From: Flavobacterium crocinum
Lineage (GTDB): Bacteria; Bacteroidota; Bacteroidia; Flavobacteriales; Flavobacteriaceae
Assembly: GCF_003122385.1 (NCBI RefSeq)
Contig: NZ_CP029255.1
Span: 4,464,001 to 4,528,000, forward strand
DNA: 64,000 nucleotides
Direction of reading: 5' to 3'
The notes beneath the pieces were generated by a model, which was not told where the DNA came from, did not search any database, and was given only the letters and a program-made list of their open reading frames with translations. Made by a program: the position numbers and the translations under genes. How positions within the stretch are numbered: the first letter of the stretch is position 1; each line of letters starts with the position of its first letter. This document shows, piece by piece, positions 27,501-35,542 of the stretch.

Positions 27501-28219
27501 TTAATATCGTTAATGCCATCAGGATTATTATTGGTAAACGTTTCGGCATCCTGATTATTGGCCATTCCCTGATCTGGGTAAAAATAGTCGTCAAAAACAA
27601 TTCCGTCAACATCGTATCTGGAAGCAATATCCTGGACAATGCTTATAATATAATTTCGTACTTCAGGCAAACCCGGATTCAAAATTTTAAGATTCGAATT
27701 ATTTGAAGCTGTAAAAACCCAGGAGGGATGCAGTTTTGAAACGTGATTGGCCGCTAAAGGATATGTTCCGACAGCTGCGCGATATGGATTTAGCCATGCA
27801 TGCAGATCTAGGCCTCTTTTCCTGCATTCAGTGATGGCAAAAGTAAGAGGATCCCAGGAAGGATTTGGAGCTGTTCCCTGAGCGCCAGTCAGCCAATACG
27901 ACCAGGGCTCTATTGCTGATTCGTAAAGAGCGTCACATTCAGGTCTAACCTGAAAATAAACCGTATTGATTCCGCTGAGCGCTAATTTGTCTAAAATTGT
28001 AATCAGCTCTGCCTGTTGCACTGCAGGAGCAGCAGCTCTGTTACTAGGCCAGTCTAAGTTATAGACGGAAGTCAAATAAGTACCTCTCAGATCAGCTTTT
28101 GGATTAGCATTTAATTCAGGGCCATTATTAGAACATCCCAACGGGATATTAGTCCCCTGGCTTAAAACAAAGCCGTTAAAAATGATGAAAAAGAACAAAT
28201 TGAGTAATTTCTGCTTCAT
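24539..28219 (-). CDS. Large T9SS-exported GHL10-type glycosidase-like protein
   Basis: This 1226-residue protein has a signal peptide (1-20). A glycosyl-hydrolase-like GHL10 (UPF0748/YngK) TIM barrel follows (about 42-400), with LRGTYLTSVYNLDWPS, VYFQVRPECDALY, LDLHAWLNPYR and VDGIVFDDYFYP. Next come a fibronectin-type segment (about 425-535), further beta domains, a golvesin/xly-like carbohydrate-binding domain (about 665-800), two PKD domains (about 805-885 and 890-965), a jelly-roll-like domain (about 970-1135) and a T9SS type A sorting domain (about 1150-1226). Characterised GHL10 relatives act on denuded peptidoglycan glycan strands. This protein is far larger and surface-directed, so its substrate may be external. 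It is flanked by its own terminator and a long leader region. Confidence 0.88.
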   Translation of the reverse strand: MKQKLLNLFFFIIFNGFVLSQGTNIPLGCSNNGPELNANPKADLRGTYLTSVYNLDWPSNRAAAPAVQQAELITILDKLALSGINTVYFQVRPECDALYESAIEPWSYWLTGAQGTAPNPSWDPLTFAITECRKRGLDLHAWLNPYRAAVGTYPLAANHVSKLHPSWVFTASNNSNLKILNPGLPEVRNYIISIVQDIASRYDVDGIVFDDYFYPDQGMANNQDAETFTNNNPDGINDINDWRRDNVNRMIAGVYDALQIINTASNKNVVFGVAPFGIWKSGVPAGITGNSSYSALYCDPINWLQNGKVDFISPQLYWKIGGSQDYVKLSQWWNDQAATYGRHLYVSQGYDRLPSSSSQNWPASEIQNQIDQNRIATMTNTFGQTSYSARYIISNEKGITTALQNNQYKYKSFPPSMPWKDNICPLEPTNIRLEGNLLKWNAPTAAGDGDLAIKYVIYAFPSQEDIPNMKQDGTKVLDIVNTTELTLTGAHLTESNHYFLVTALDKNNNESANTTAIKISGIPIIPVAVSPTEGELYVESPVHFSWSCNLAEGDYTIQVAKSPQGWTQTNGFTTDLTPNATVVVNDIVHTVKNYIWDQANGGVYEAATGGTTYYYTIRSYSAATGTSSYSVPVSFTPKSVNCTVPASTTITIDNSDALLQGNWASTSEVAGFVGTNYLQDNNEGKGTKTASFVPSITRRARYEVFINHIAGSNRANNVPVDIIHEGGTSTVSVNQQINNGTWVSLGTYNFSAGTDNKVVIRTDGTSGIVVADAVRFHFVDCLPLDASPVISFTPVSAAICAGQTVTYTNASLNATSYSWSFPGGTPDTSTAESPVVTYQTAGTYNVVLTATNAVGPSTKTLPNAVSVNAAQPITASFTTPSAQLAVGESMTFTNTTTGEATYAWTFSDGIPASSTDASPTVNFSTAGSKIITLTATNACGSSTYTTSICVGTSVRTILETFETSAGRFTSAPTASGSTTGIATTSTLARVTDNFKNGTGSLRAVLNDNTTSNANWVVRLLSGGGTPANNQVFTGNQGYFGFWLKTSTANTGATITAWIDDTDGLEELPPLTIINNGNWNYYEWFLPTAVGTTITTGNGKIGGASVTLDAIVVKQNNTANTMTLWIDDIQHTSACSGMLDVKDIDQIKSSDQLIVYPNPTEGILNLKLESNMQSEIRLFNILGQQLLESIFEGTEKQLDLRSFTQGIYLLQVKTDGKTTSKKIILRK

Positions 28220-28737
28220 AAATACAGTGGTTTTGGATTAGTTATCGTAAATATATTACAAATAAAAACGCAAAAACACGCAAAACAAAAATCAACTTAA
28301 ACAAAATAATGCTAACCAAACCTTACTTAATTGCAAAATACCGCAAAAATAGTAGATTCACAAGCATTATTAAATATAAAAAACCATCCCAATTTAATAT
28401 TTAAAAAATTTAAAAAAATATTTTTTTTTTTTAAAGAATAAAACTACAAATAAAAACAAAAACAATCCTTATTTTTAATACCCTTTATCAGTTGCTTTAT
28501 AAAAGCAAGAAAAAAATAGCTTCTAAATTTTATAAAATCGAGCACGTAAAACATGCAAAATAACGCAAAAAATTAAATCTTTATCAATAAACAACTCCTT
28601 CGTAACCATCAACTATAGTTGTAAGAAAAACTGTTTTTTATTTGGAAGATTTGACAAATGTAAAATTAGAGTTTAATTTAGCCTCAAACTACTTATAATA
28701 TAGCAACGTAGTTTAAATTGTAAAAACAAGACAACTC
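28220..28737. promoter_or_regulatory. Very AT-rich divergent intergenic region
   Basis: This 518-nt gap between the GHL10-type and ADP-ribosylglycohydrolase genes has no gene. It contains long A/T tracts (a T run near 28428-28440). On the minus strand, TACATTTG at 28655-28662 is a perfect TAnnTTTG box, with TTTG 22 nt further upstream (28685-28688). This could serve the leftward gene with a leader of about 430 nt. The 21-nt box at 28650-28670 repeats one found at 22945-22965. Confidence 0.4.
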
Positions 28738-29667
28738 ATGAATCACATTGACAATAAATATAGAATTGAAAATGCTAAGAAATCATTATTAGGTGTATCA
28801 ATTGGAGATGCGTTTGGTGATAGTTTTTTTGGCGATTTAGACAAAATTTCTGAAAGTATCTATTTAAGACAAATACCTGAAACCACATGGGAATTTACTG
28901 ACGATACAGTAATGTCTATTGCTGTTTTTGAGGAATTAGAAAGAAATGGAGATATAGATCAGGAAAGCTTGCTAAAAAGATTTTGTATCAATCACGATTT
29001 AGATACAAACAGAGGTTATGGTGCAACATTGAGAAGGCTATTAAGAGATATACAAAGCGGTGAGAACTGGCAGGAAGTATCAAAAAAAGCATTTGAAGGA
29101 CAAGGTTCAATGGGAAATGGAGCTGCAATGAGAGTTTGTCCAATTGGTGCTTACTATTTCGACAATCTACAAAAAGTGAAAGAATTATCAATAAAATCAG
29201 CTGAAATTACGCATTCAAATATTGAAGCAATTACAGGTGCTATTGCAATTGCAATTGGTACTGCATTAACAACTCAAATGAAGTTTGATAAGTTTATATT
29301 GACACCAAATGATTTTATAGATAAAATTTTAAAAGAATTACCGGATAGTGATACAAAATCGAAGATATCAAAATCCAAAAGTGTATCCTATGATTATCAT
29401 ATTGAAACTGTAAGATCTATTTTGGGTAATGGTATAAATATGACTGCTCAGGATACAGTACCTTTTGCAATCTGGTGTACAGCCCATCACTTACAAAATT
29501 TTGAAGAGGGGCTCTGGAAAGCAGTATCTATTTTAGGCGATAGAGATACTATCTGCGCAATTGTGGGCGGAATGTCCATAATGTCATCAGATGTGATAAA
29601 TATTCCTTCTTCCTGGACAAATTCTGTTGAAAATATTGACAAAAGTCTATTTAGAAGAAATGAATAA
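28738..29667 (+). CDS. ADP-ribosylglycohydrolase family protein (DraG-like)
   Basis: This 309-residue cytoplasmic protein shows the features of the dinuclear-magnesium ADP-ribosylglycohydrolases: GDAFGDSF (23-30), the metal-binding TDDT (54-57), GSMGNGAAMR (about 122-131) and the C-terminal GDRDT (267-271). Family members release ADP-ribose from proteins or act on small ADP-ribosyl compounds. No ADP-ribosyltransferase, macrodomain or toxin gene is adjacent, so no toxin-antitoxin pair is implied. It appears monocistronic, ending at a strong hairpin. Confidence 0.93.
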   Translation: MNHIDNKYRIENAKKSLLGVSIGDAFGDSFFGDLDKISESIYLRQIPETTWEFTDDTVMSIAVFEELERNGDIDQESLLKRFCINHDLDTNRGYGATLRRLLRDIQSGENWQEVSKKAFEGQGSMGNGAAMRVCPIGAYYFDNLQKVKELSIKSAEITHSNIEAITGAIAIAIGTALTTQMKFDKFILTPNDFIDKILKELPDSDTKSKISKSKSVSYDYHIETVRSILGNGINMTAQDTVPFAIWCTAHHLQNFEEGLWKAVSILGDRDTICAIVGGMSIMSSDVINIPSSWTNSVENIDKSLFRRNE

Positions 29668-29722
29668 TTTGATTAACAATCATTAAAATCATTGAACTGA
29701 AACAAAATTTATCAAACCACAA

Positions 29723-29758
29723 AAAAGAAGAGAAATTTAGATTTCTCTTCTTTTAATT
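29723..29758 (+). terminator. Terminator hairpin between convergent genes
   Basis: A perfect 14-bp stem (29723-29736 with 29741-29754) and TTAG loop is flanked by A on the left and T on the right. It can therefore terminate the ADP-ribosylglycohydrolase gene and, on the other strand, the GH2 operon ending at 29950. The rest of 29668-29949 shows nothing else. Confidence 0.8.
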
Positions 29759-29949
29759 TTTAGTTTTAATCAGAACAACATCCTATTAAATACTTTTCCT
29801 GTAATCTTTATCTTATTAGATCACTTAAAACTAACTAACAAAAGCATTTTAAGGCTTATTTAAAGAAAAAGAAAAAAAAAAGACGAACTGCTTTGTAACA
29901 CTACTTACAGCTGTTATAAAATAAATAACATTGTATCTAACTACTTTTA

Positions 29950-32388
29950 TCAGTTTACGGATCCGATTTCAATGCTTCCTTTTCTGAGCCCTTTACCGGT
30001 TACTTCCAATTGAATTGTACCGGCAGTTTTAATTGATTTAACCAAAACCACCAGTTTTCCACTGAAAAGCTTCATTTTATTGTGATGAAATATTTCCAAT
30101 GATGTAGCGTCTCCATTACAAGCTGCTCTGTAAGTTCCAGCTCCAGTAACTTTAAATTCCAGTTCATTGACTGCCGTCGGACATGGAATTCCATTTTTAT
30201 CTACCACCGAAACCGTAACAAAAGAAATATCATCTCCATCAGCTTTGATCGTTTTACGATCTGCTTCTAGCACAATTCGATAGGGATCTCCAGCCGTTCT
30301 AACCTCATTTTCCGCTGCTATTTTCCCATTTGAATCAAATGCCACGACTTTTATGGTTCCAGGTTCATATTTTATATCATTCCACATCAATCTGTAACGG
30401 TTCTGCGGCGTTGAATTGTTTTTTTTCCGAACTCCCATACTTTTTCCATTTACAAAAAGTTCAGCACTTTCGTAATTGGTGTAAACAAAAACAGGAGTTA
30501 CTTCGCCTTCTCTTTCTTTCCAATTCCAGTGTGGCAATATATGCAGCGTTTTATCTTTTGTATTCCATCTGCTTCTGTAAAGGTAAAAACGGTCTTTAGG
30601 AAGTCCCGCTAAATCTGAAATTCCAAAATAAGAACTTCTAGAAGGCCATTTTTCATCGTAAGGTGTTGGTTCTCCTAAATAGTCAAATCCAGTCCAGACA
30701 AATTCTCCAATAACCCAAGGTTTATCGTCCTGAAGCACAAAATCTTCATCAGGAACATTGGACCAGCTGCAGGCTTCCAAATCATAAGAAGAACTTTGAA
30801 AATCATCGTATTCTTTATTTTTTGCCTGAACGACAGGAAATTTATAAATTCCTCTTGAACTTACTGTCGAAGCCGTTTCAGAACCTAATATAAGTCCTTG
30901 TGGAAATGTTTTATACGCTTCTTCGTAAAGATGTACTCTATAATTTAATCCCGGAATATCGAGCAAAGCTCCAAATCCAGATTCCATAGTTGCTTTTACC
31001 TGATCCATACCAACAGTCACGGGTCTTGTAGGATCTTCACGGTGAAAAATGTCCTGCAACCATCTGGCACGTTTTACTCCTTCAGCTCCCCATTGATCTG
31101 GAACTTCATTTCCGGAACTCCACATTACAATACAAGGATGATTTCTTGTCGCTCTTACTAAATTCACAATGTCTTTTTCGGCATATTCTTGAAAAAAGCG
31201 ATGATAGCCATTTTTTACTTTTGGCTTTGCCCATTCATCAAAACTTTCTGCCAGAAACATAAAGCCCATTTCATCAGCCAGTTCCAATTGTTCAAAAGAA
31301 GGCATGTTATGAGAGCTTCTAATTGCGTTGCATCCCATATCTTTTAAAATGGTCAACTGTCTTTTAAGCGCCGCTTTATTTACAGCCGCACCAAGAGGCC
31401 CTAGATCATGATGAAGACAAACTCCTTTAAATTTCGTTACTTTACCATTAAGACTAAATCCTTTATGGGCTTCGTATTTAATAAACCGGATACCAAACTT
31501 TATATTTTGTTCGTCTTTTAAAGTTCCATCCGCAGCATATAATTTAGTTACCGCTGTATACAAATAAGGCGTTTCAGGACTCCACAAATGAGGTTTGGCA
31601 ACCTCAATTATTTGATGGAATTTTTGATCCTTCATTTCTCCACCTTTTTGTGTAGCTACAACATTGTTGTCTGCATCTTTTATTTGAGTAATCATCGACA
31701 TATTACTGCCTTGAAATTCGGCTTTAACATCGATAACAGCATTCTCTCCTTTCATTTCCGGCGTCGTAATAAAAGTTCCCCACTGAACAAAATTTTCCTC
31801 TTCTTTTATAACAATGCTAACATTTCTATAAAGTCCCGCTCCCGGATACCATCTTGAAGAAAATGGCATATTAGTCAATTTAACTGCCAATAGATTTTCT
31901 GAACCTGCTCTAAGATCATTCGTAATATCAATATAAAAATAGCTGTATCCATAACCCCATTCTCCAATTTTTTTTCCATTTAAGTAAACTTGCGGTTCAC
32001 TCATAGCGCCCTCAAAAATAAGAAGTGCTTTTTTTCCTTTTTTAAACTCAGGAATAGAGAAAGTATTACGGTACCAGCCCGTTCCAATATGCGGAAGTGC
32101 TCCAGTACGACCTGTTTTTTCTGTTGGAATTTTTTCTCCGTTTTGTTCAATTGCCGAAACCTGTTTATCCCATTCTTTGTCAAAAGGTCCGTAAATAGCC
32201 CAATCGTGAGGCACGCTGACTTTTTCCCATTTAGAAGTATCGAAATCTATAGAAAAAGCATCTTCTTTTACGGCTGCAGAAAAGCGCCAGTTATCTTCTA
32301 AAATAACTGTGCTGGATTGTGACATCATCTTTCCAGATGAAAAAATCAGTACAAATGAGAAAAATATTGATTTTAAAACTAATTTCAT
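29950..32388 (-). CDS. GH2 family beta-galactosidase-like enzyme
   Basis: This 812-residue protein has a signal peptide (1-23). It shows the GH2 sugar-binding jelly roll (about 28-195), an immunoglobulin-like domain (about 200-305), the TIM barrel (about 308-600) and C-terminal DUF4982-type beta domains. Acid/base E428 (SSGNEVPDQ) and nucleophile E504 (LGSETAST) are in place, with CLHHDLGPLG and RSSHNMPS upstream. Activity is most likely beta-galactosidase on RG-I galactan side chains, although GH2 also contains beta-glucuronidases and alpha-L-arabinopyranosidases. It is the last gene of the RG-I operon that starts at 43581. Confidence 0.92.
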   Translation of the reverse strand: MKLVLKSIFFSFVLIFSSGKMMSQSSTVILEDNWRFSAAVKEDAFSIDFDTSKWEKVSVPHDWAIYGPFDKEWDKQVSAIEQNGEKIPTEKTGRTGALPHIGTGWYRNTFSIPEFKKGKKALLIFEGAMSEPQVYLNGKKIGEWGYGYSYFYIDITNDLRAGSENLLAVKLTNMPFSSRWYPGAGLYRNVSIVIKEEENFVQWGTFITTPEMKGENAVIDVKAEFQGSNMSMITQIKDADNNVVATQKGGEMKDQKFHQIIEVAKPHLWSPETPYLYTAVTKLYAADGTLKDEQNIKFGIRFIKYEAHKGFSLNGKVTKFKGVCLHHDLGPLGAAVNKAALKRQLTILKDMGCNAIRSSHNMPSFEQLELADEMGFMFLAESFDEWAKPKVKNGYHRFFQEYAEKDIVNLVRATRNHPCIVMWSSGNEVPDQWGAEGVKRARWLQDIFHREDPTRPVTVGMDQVKATMESGFGALLDIPGLNYRVHLYEEAYKTFPQGLILGSETASTVSSRGIYKFPVVQAKNKEYDDFQSSSYDLEACSWSNVPDEDFVLQDDKPWVIGEFVWTGFDYLGEPTPYDEKWPSRSSYFGISDLAGLPKDRFYLYRSRWNTKDKTLHILPHWNWKEREGEVTPVFVYTNYESAELFVNGKSMGVRKKNNSTPQNRYRLMWNDIKYEPGTIKVVAFDSNGKIAAENEVRTAGDPYRIVLEADRKTIKADGDDISFVTVSVVDKNGIPCPTAVNELEFKVTGAGTYRAACNGDATSLEIFHHNKMKLFSGKLVVLVKSIKTAGTIQLEVTGKGLRKGSIEIGSVN

Positions 32389-32509
32389 TTTTATTAGTGT
32401 TCTTTAACCATTAAAACTTAGACTTATCAGGACTTTTATTTTCTTTATTTTTGAAAGTATGTAATACAAAATAGCGATTTCTTTAAGAAGCCAAATATCT
32501 ATAGTAAAA

Positions 32510-34099
32510 TTACATACTCATAAATGTCAAATCATCCACATAACAAAAAGCTCCAGCTTTTCCATCAGCCAAAAAACCAATCTCTACCTTTCCTCCTTTT
32601 ACAATGATGTTCGAAATGGTTATGGTTTTCCACACTGCGTTTTCTTCTTTAATGGAATAGAAAAATCTTTTGTTACCACTGACAGCATACATTTCTAAAT
32701 TCTTAAAATCGGTGCTGTTTTTTATTTTGGCAGAAAGCGTATAAACACCGTCTTTCAGTTTTACGAATGGCGAAGAAGCAATAGTTTGAAAAATCTTTCT
32801 TTTAAAATCTATTTTATCACTGATTTCGAGACTTTTCTCTCCAATTACCGTTTTTCGTTCTTCTTCGGTATTAAAATGATTTAAAACAGGCGAAATCGAA
32901 TCCAACGAAATCTTATTTCCCTTAATAACTTCAGAAAACCAGCCCGTCAGCTGAATCTGAACAGGTTTTACAGGACTCGGAATATGTCTGCGGTCAGCTT
33001 CAAAGCTTGCATTTTTAATGTAGTTATTATCTTTTGCTACTTCCCATTTTCCTGTTTTTTCTTCCAGATTCCATGAATTCAGCGAATTAAAATAAGGTGT
33101 TGTTCCTTCAAACGAAATTGGACACCATTGGTTATAGCCCAATCCGTTTCCTGCAAAATTGGCCCAGCGGTCACCGCAATAGACTATCGTTTCCTGTTTG
33201 CTTCCTTTTACAGAAAAGAAAAAACCAGTTTGTGAGATGTGTGCAAAATCGTCTTCTGTCCCTTTCATTACCTGCATCTCGTTTGTCGGAACATAAGGCC
33301 CGCGAATATTGTCTGACACCAAATAATAAGCAAAAGAGGCGTCCCAGCCATAAATATTGGACGCAAACATATAATATTTGTTTTTGTATTTAAACATACA
33401 GTTTCCCTCACGGCTTTCGCCTTTAAAAACTTCTGTACAGTCCAAAAGATTTATTTTTTCATCTTTGATACCAATTTCAGAAACATAGATTTTATTTCGC
33501 CCTCTTCCGTAAGAATAGATTAAATAAGATTTCCCCGTATCTTCATCTGTAAAAACAGTCTGATCACCCGTGTTGCTCGTTCCAATCATTTTTTCCATAT
33601 TGATTTTCTGATGCCATTCAAACTGAGCTGTCGGCGAGTCCGAAAGTGTAATCAGTACTTCTTTGTCGTGCTGTACAAATAAGGCATATTTTTTCCACTC
33701 TTTGATATAAGCAACTCCCAAACGTCCAACCCAGGTTTTTCCGTTTTCATTTACTTTTTCTTTGGTCAAAACATCCCCTTCAAAAGTCCAGTTGACTAAA
33801 TCTGTTGAGCTGTAGCAGGTTACCGCCTTAAAAGTTGATGTTGGCAGTGTAACAGCAGGATTATTGCGATAAACATCTGCTTCTTCATATTGCACGCCAT
33901 ACCAATAATATTTTTGGATACCGCTTATTGGATCTGTAAATTTAAAAATACCACCACCCTGACTGTAAATAGGTTTTCCATCTTTGGTTTTCCAAAAAGA
34001 GTCATTTTTAATATTCAATAATTGCGCTTCAACAACAGAACCGTTAAAGCAGCATATAAAAACTAAAAGTATTTTGAACAGAAGGGTATTGATATTCAT
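32510..34099 (-). CDS. GH43 family enzyme of the glutamine-base group (exo-beta-1,3-galactanase-like)
   Basis: I place the start at 34099 (529 residues) because the signal peptide MNINTLLFKI...VEAQ begins there. An upstream ATG at 34129 would overlap the GH28 gene. The GH43 propeller (about 35-350) carries E231 in SREGNCMF and Q290 in HISQTGFFF. This pairing matches the acid and glutamine base of exo-beta-1,3-galactanases of GH43 subfamily 24 and relatives. The third glutamate of those enzymes is not evident (VGRLG instead of GER). A C-terminal carbohydrate-binding-like domain (about 360-529) is present. The target may be galactan or arabinogalactan chains. A second such enzyme lies at 54029-55432. 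Confidence 0.82.
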   Translation of the reverse strand: MNINTLLFKILLVFICCFNGSVVEAQLLNIKNDSFWKTKDGKPIYSQGGGIFKFTDPISGIQKYYWYGVQYEEADVYRNNPAVTLPTSTFKAVTCYSSTDLVNWTFEGDVLTKEKVNENGKTWVGRLGVAYIKEWKKYALFVQHDKEVLITLSDSPTAQFEWHQKINMEKMIGTSNTGDQTVFTDEDTGKSYLIYSYGRGRNKIYVSEIGIKDEKINLLDCTEVFKGESREGNCMFKYKNKYYMFASNIYGWDASFAYYLVSDNIRGPYVPTNEMQVMKGTEDDFAHISQTGFFFSVKGSKQETIVYCGDRWANFAGNGLGYNQWCPISFEGTTPYFNSLNSWNLEEKTGKWEVAKDNNYIKNASFEADRRHIPSPVKPVQIQLTGWFSEVIKGNKISLDSISPVLNHFNTEEERKTVIGEKSLEISDKIDFKRKIFQTIASSPFVKLKDGVYTLSAKIKNSTDFKNLEMYAVSGNKRFFYSIKEENAVWKTITISNIIVKGGKVEIGFLADGKAGAFCYVDDLTFMSM

Positions 34100-34115
34100 C
34101 TTTCTAAAATTTAAA

Positions 34116-35486
34116 TCAGTTTTGAGCACTAAAGTTTTTCACATTTTCATGAATGGATTTTTCTCCCTGAACATTCTGAGCCGTTACATTTTTAAGAAAA
34201 ACATTTTCGACCGGAAGTTCTTTCTGCGCCAAAATTCTTGAAATAAATTTGACGTTTGTAGCTTTTACATTTTCAAGATAAACGTCTTGAATCGGTGTAA
34301 GTCTTCTTTCGATTGTTGGAACTAAATTTCGCCATTGGTATAAAACATCGGTTTCAATTCCGAGAATCCCTTCGTCAATTTTTCCTGAAGTTATATTGGT
34401 CATGTGAATATTCTTTACATAACCGCCTCTGCGTTCATTGGTTTTAATGAATAAAAGATGATTGAGTTTTGCTCCATCTACAACGGTGCAATTATCAATA
34501 AAAACATTTTCGATACCACCCGAAAGTTCACTTCCAATAGCAACTAGTTGATGACCGTTTTTGACAGTGCAGTTTCGCATTACAATATTTTTTGAAGGCG
34601 TGTTCAATCTCCAGGCATCTTGATTACTTCCAGATTTAATCGCAATCGCATCGTCTCCTTGGTCAAAAACACAATTTTCTATCAAAACATTCTGACTCAT
34701 TTCAGGATCTACACCATCGTTATTATGTCCGTGAGCGTAAACATTCAAATTTCGAAGTACCACATCTTTAGACAAAAAAGGATGAATCGTCCAAAACGGA
34801 CTGTTGGTAATCGTCACACCTTCCATCAAAATATTTTCGCATCTATTAAACTGAATAAACTGTGGACGAAAATTTGCAGTATCGTTTACCATCTGTCTTT
34901 CTTTCATGGGTTTATTGTAAGAAGCCAAATAATATAATCTCTTCAGGCTTTCCATATGCGCTTTGGGTCTTGCAAACCATTGTTTCCAAACATCCATTTT
35001 TGCTTTTAATTCACCTTCTCCCGTAATAGCTATATTTTTACATTGATACGCATAAATCAAAGGCGAATAATTATAACATTCATAACCTTCCCAAGTCGAA
35101 CGTACGGCTGGCAGGTAATCTTTTGGGTTTTCTGAAAAAAGCAAAACTGCCCCTTTTTTTAAATGCAGGTTTACATTGCTTTTAAAATGAATTTTCTTTG
35201 TTAACCATTCTCCTTCCGGAATAACCACTGTTCCGCCACCCGATTTGCTGGCCTTAGCAATAGCTTTACTGATTGCCTCAGAAGTTTTATTCAAATCTCC
35301 CGCAACAGCACCAAAATCTGTAATCAAAAATTCTTTACAGTTGCTGAAATCAGGAATTTTTATCACTGGCATTTCAAAAGGTGCTTTTACAGTCACTTCT
35401 TTTAAGGTTACGCCCGAATAGTTTTTCTTAAACGATAAAAAAACAAACGAAAACACTAAAGCCGTAAAAAGTATTATTTTTTTCAT
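34116..35486 (-). CDS. GH28 family glycosidase (polygalacturonase / rhamnogalacturonan-active)
   Basis: This 456-residue protein has an N-terminal hydrophobic signal (1-18) and a right-handed beta-helix. GH28 active-site motifs are present: NNDGVD (255-260), DQGDDAIAIKSG (276-287, with D278-D279), GHQLVAIGSE (311-320) and IKTNERRGG (347-355). These supply the aspartates, histidine and lysine of the family. GH28 enzymes hydrolyse galacturonic acid linkages in homogalacturonan or RG-I. The neighbouring PL11 lyase and CE12 esterases favour RG-I oligosaccharides. It is 56 nt downstream of the PL11 gene in the same operon. Confidence 0.93.
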   Translation of the reverse strand: MKKIILFTALVFSFVFLSFKKNYSGVTLKEVTVKAPFEMPVIKIPDFSNCKEFLITDFGAVAGDLNKTSEAISKAIAKASKSGGGTVVIPEGEWLTKKIHFKSNVNLHLKKGAVLLFSENPKDYLPAVRSTWEGYECYNYSPLIYAYQCKNIAITGEGELKAKMDVWKQWFARPKAHMESLKRLYYLASYNKPMKERQMVNDTANFRPQFIQFNRCENILMEGVTITNSPFWTIHPFLSKDVVLRNLNVYAHGHNNDGVDPEMSQNVLIENCVFDQGDDAIAIKSGSNQDAWRLNTPSKNIVMRNCTVKNGHQLVAIGSELSGGIENVFIDNCTVVDGAKLNHLLFIKTNERRGGYVKNIHMTNITSGKIDEGILGIETDVLYQWRNLVPTIERRLTPIQDVYLENVKATNVKFISRILAQKELPVENVFLKNVTAQNVQGEKSIHENVKNFSAQN

Positions 35487-35542
35487 GATTGAATTGATTT
35501 TAATCTTATGAATTTCTATTCTTTCTAAAATTAACTTTCAAA

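Noticed and set aside
28420..28445. A/T tract as a possible replication or phase-variation site
   Set aside because: The tract is a simple homopolymer in a very AT-rich gap, without repeats, DnaA-box clusters or inverted repeats suited to inversion.
28738..29667. ADP-ribosylglycohydrolase as half of a toxin-antitoxin or phage-defence pair
   Set aside because: No ADP-ribosyltransferase, macrodomain or other defence gene is adjacent; both neighbours are unrelated polysaccharide genes.
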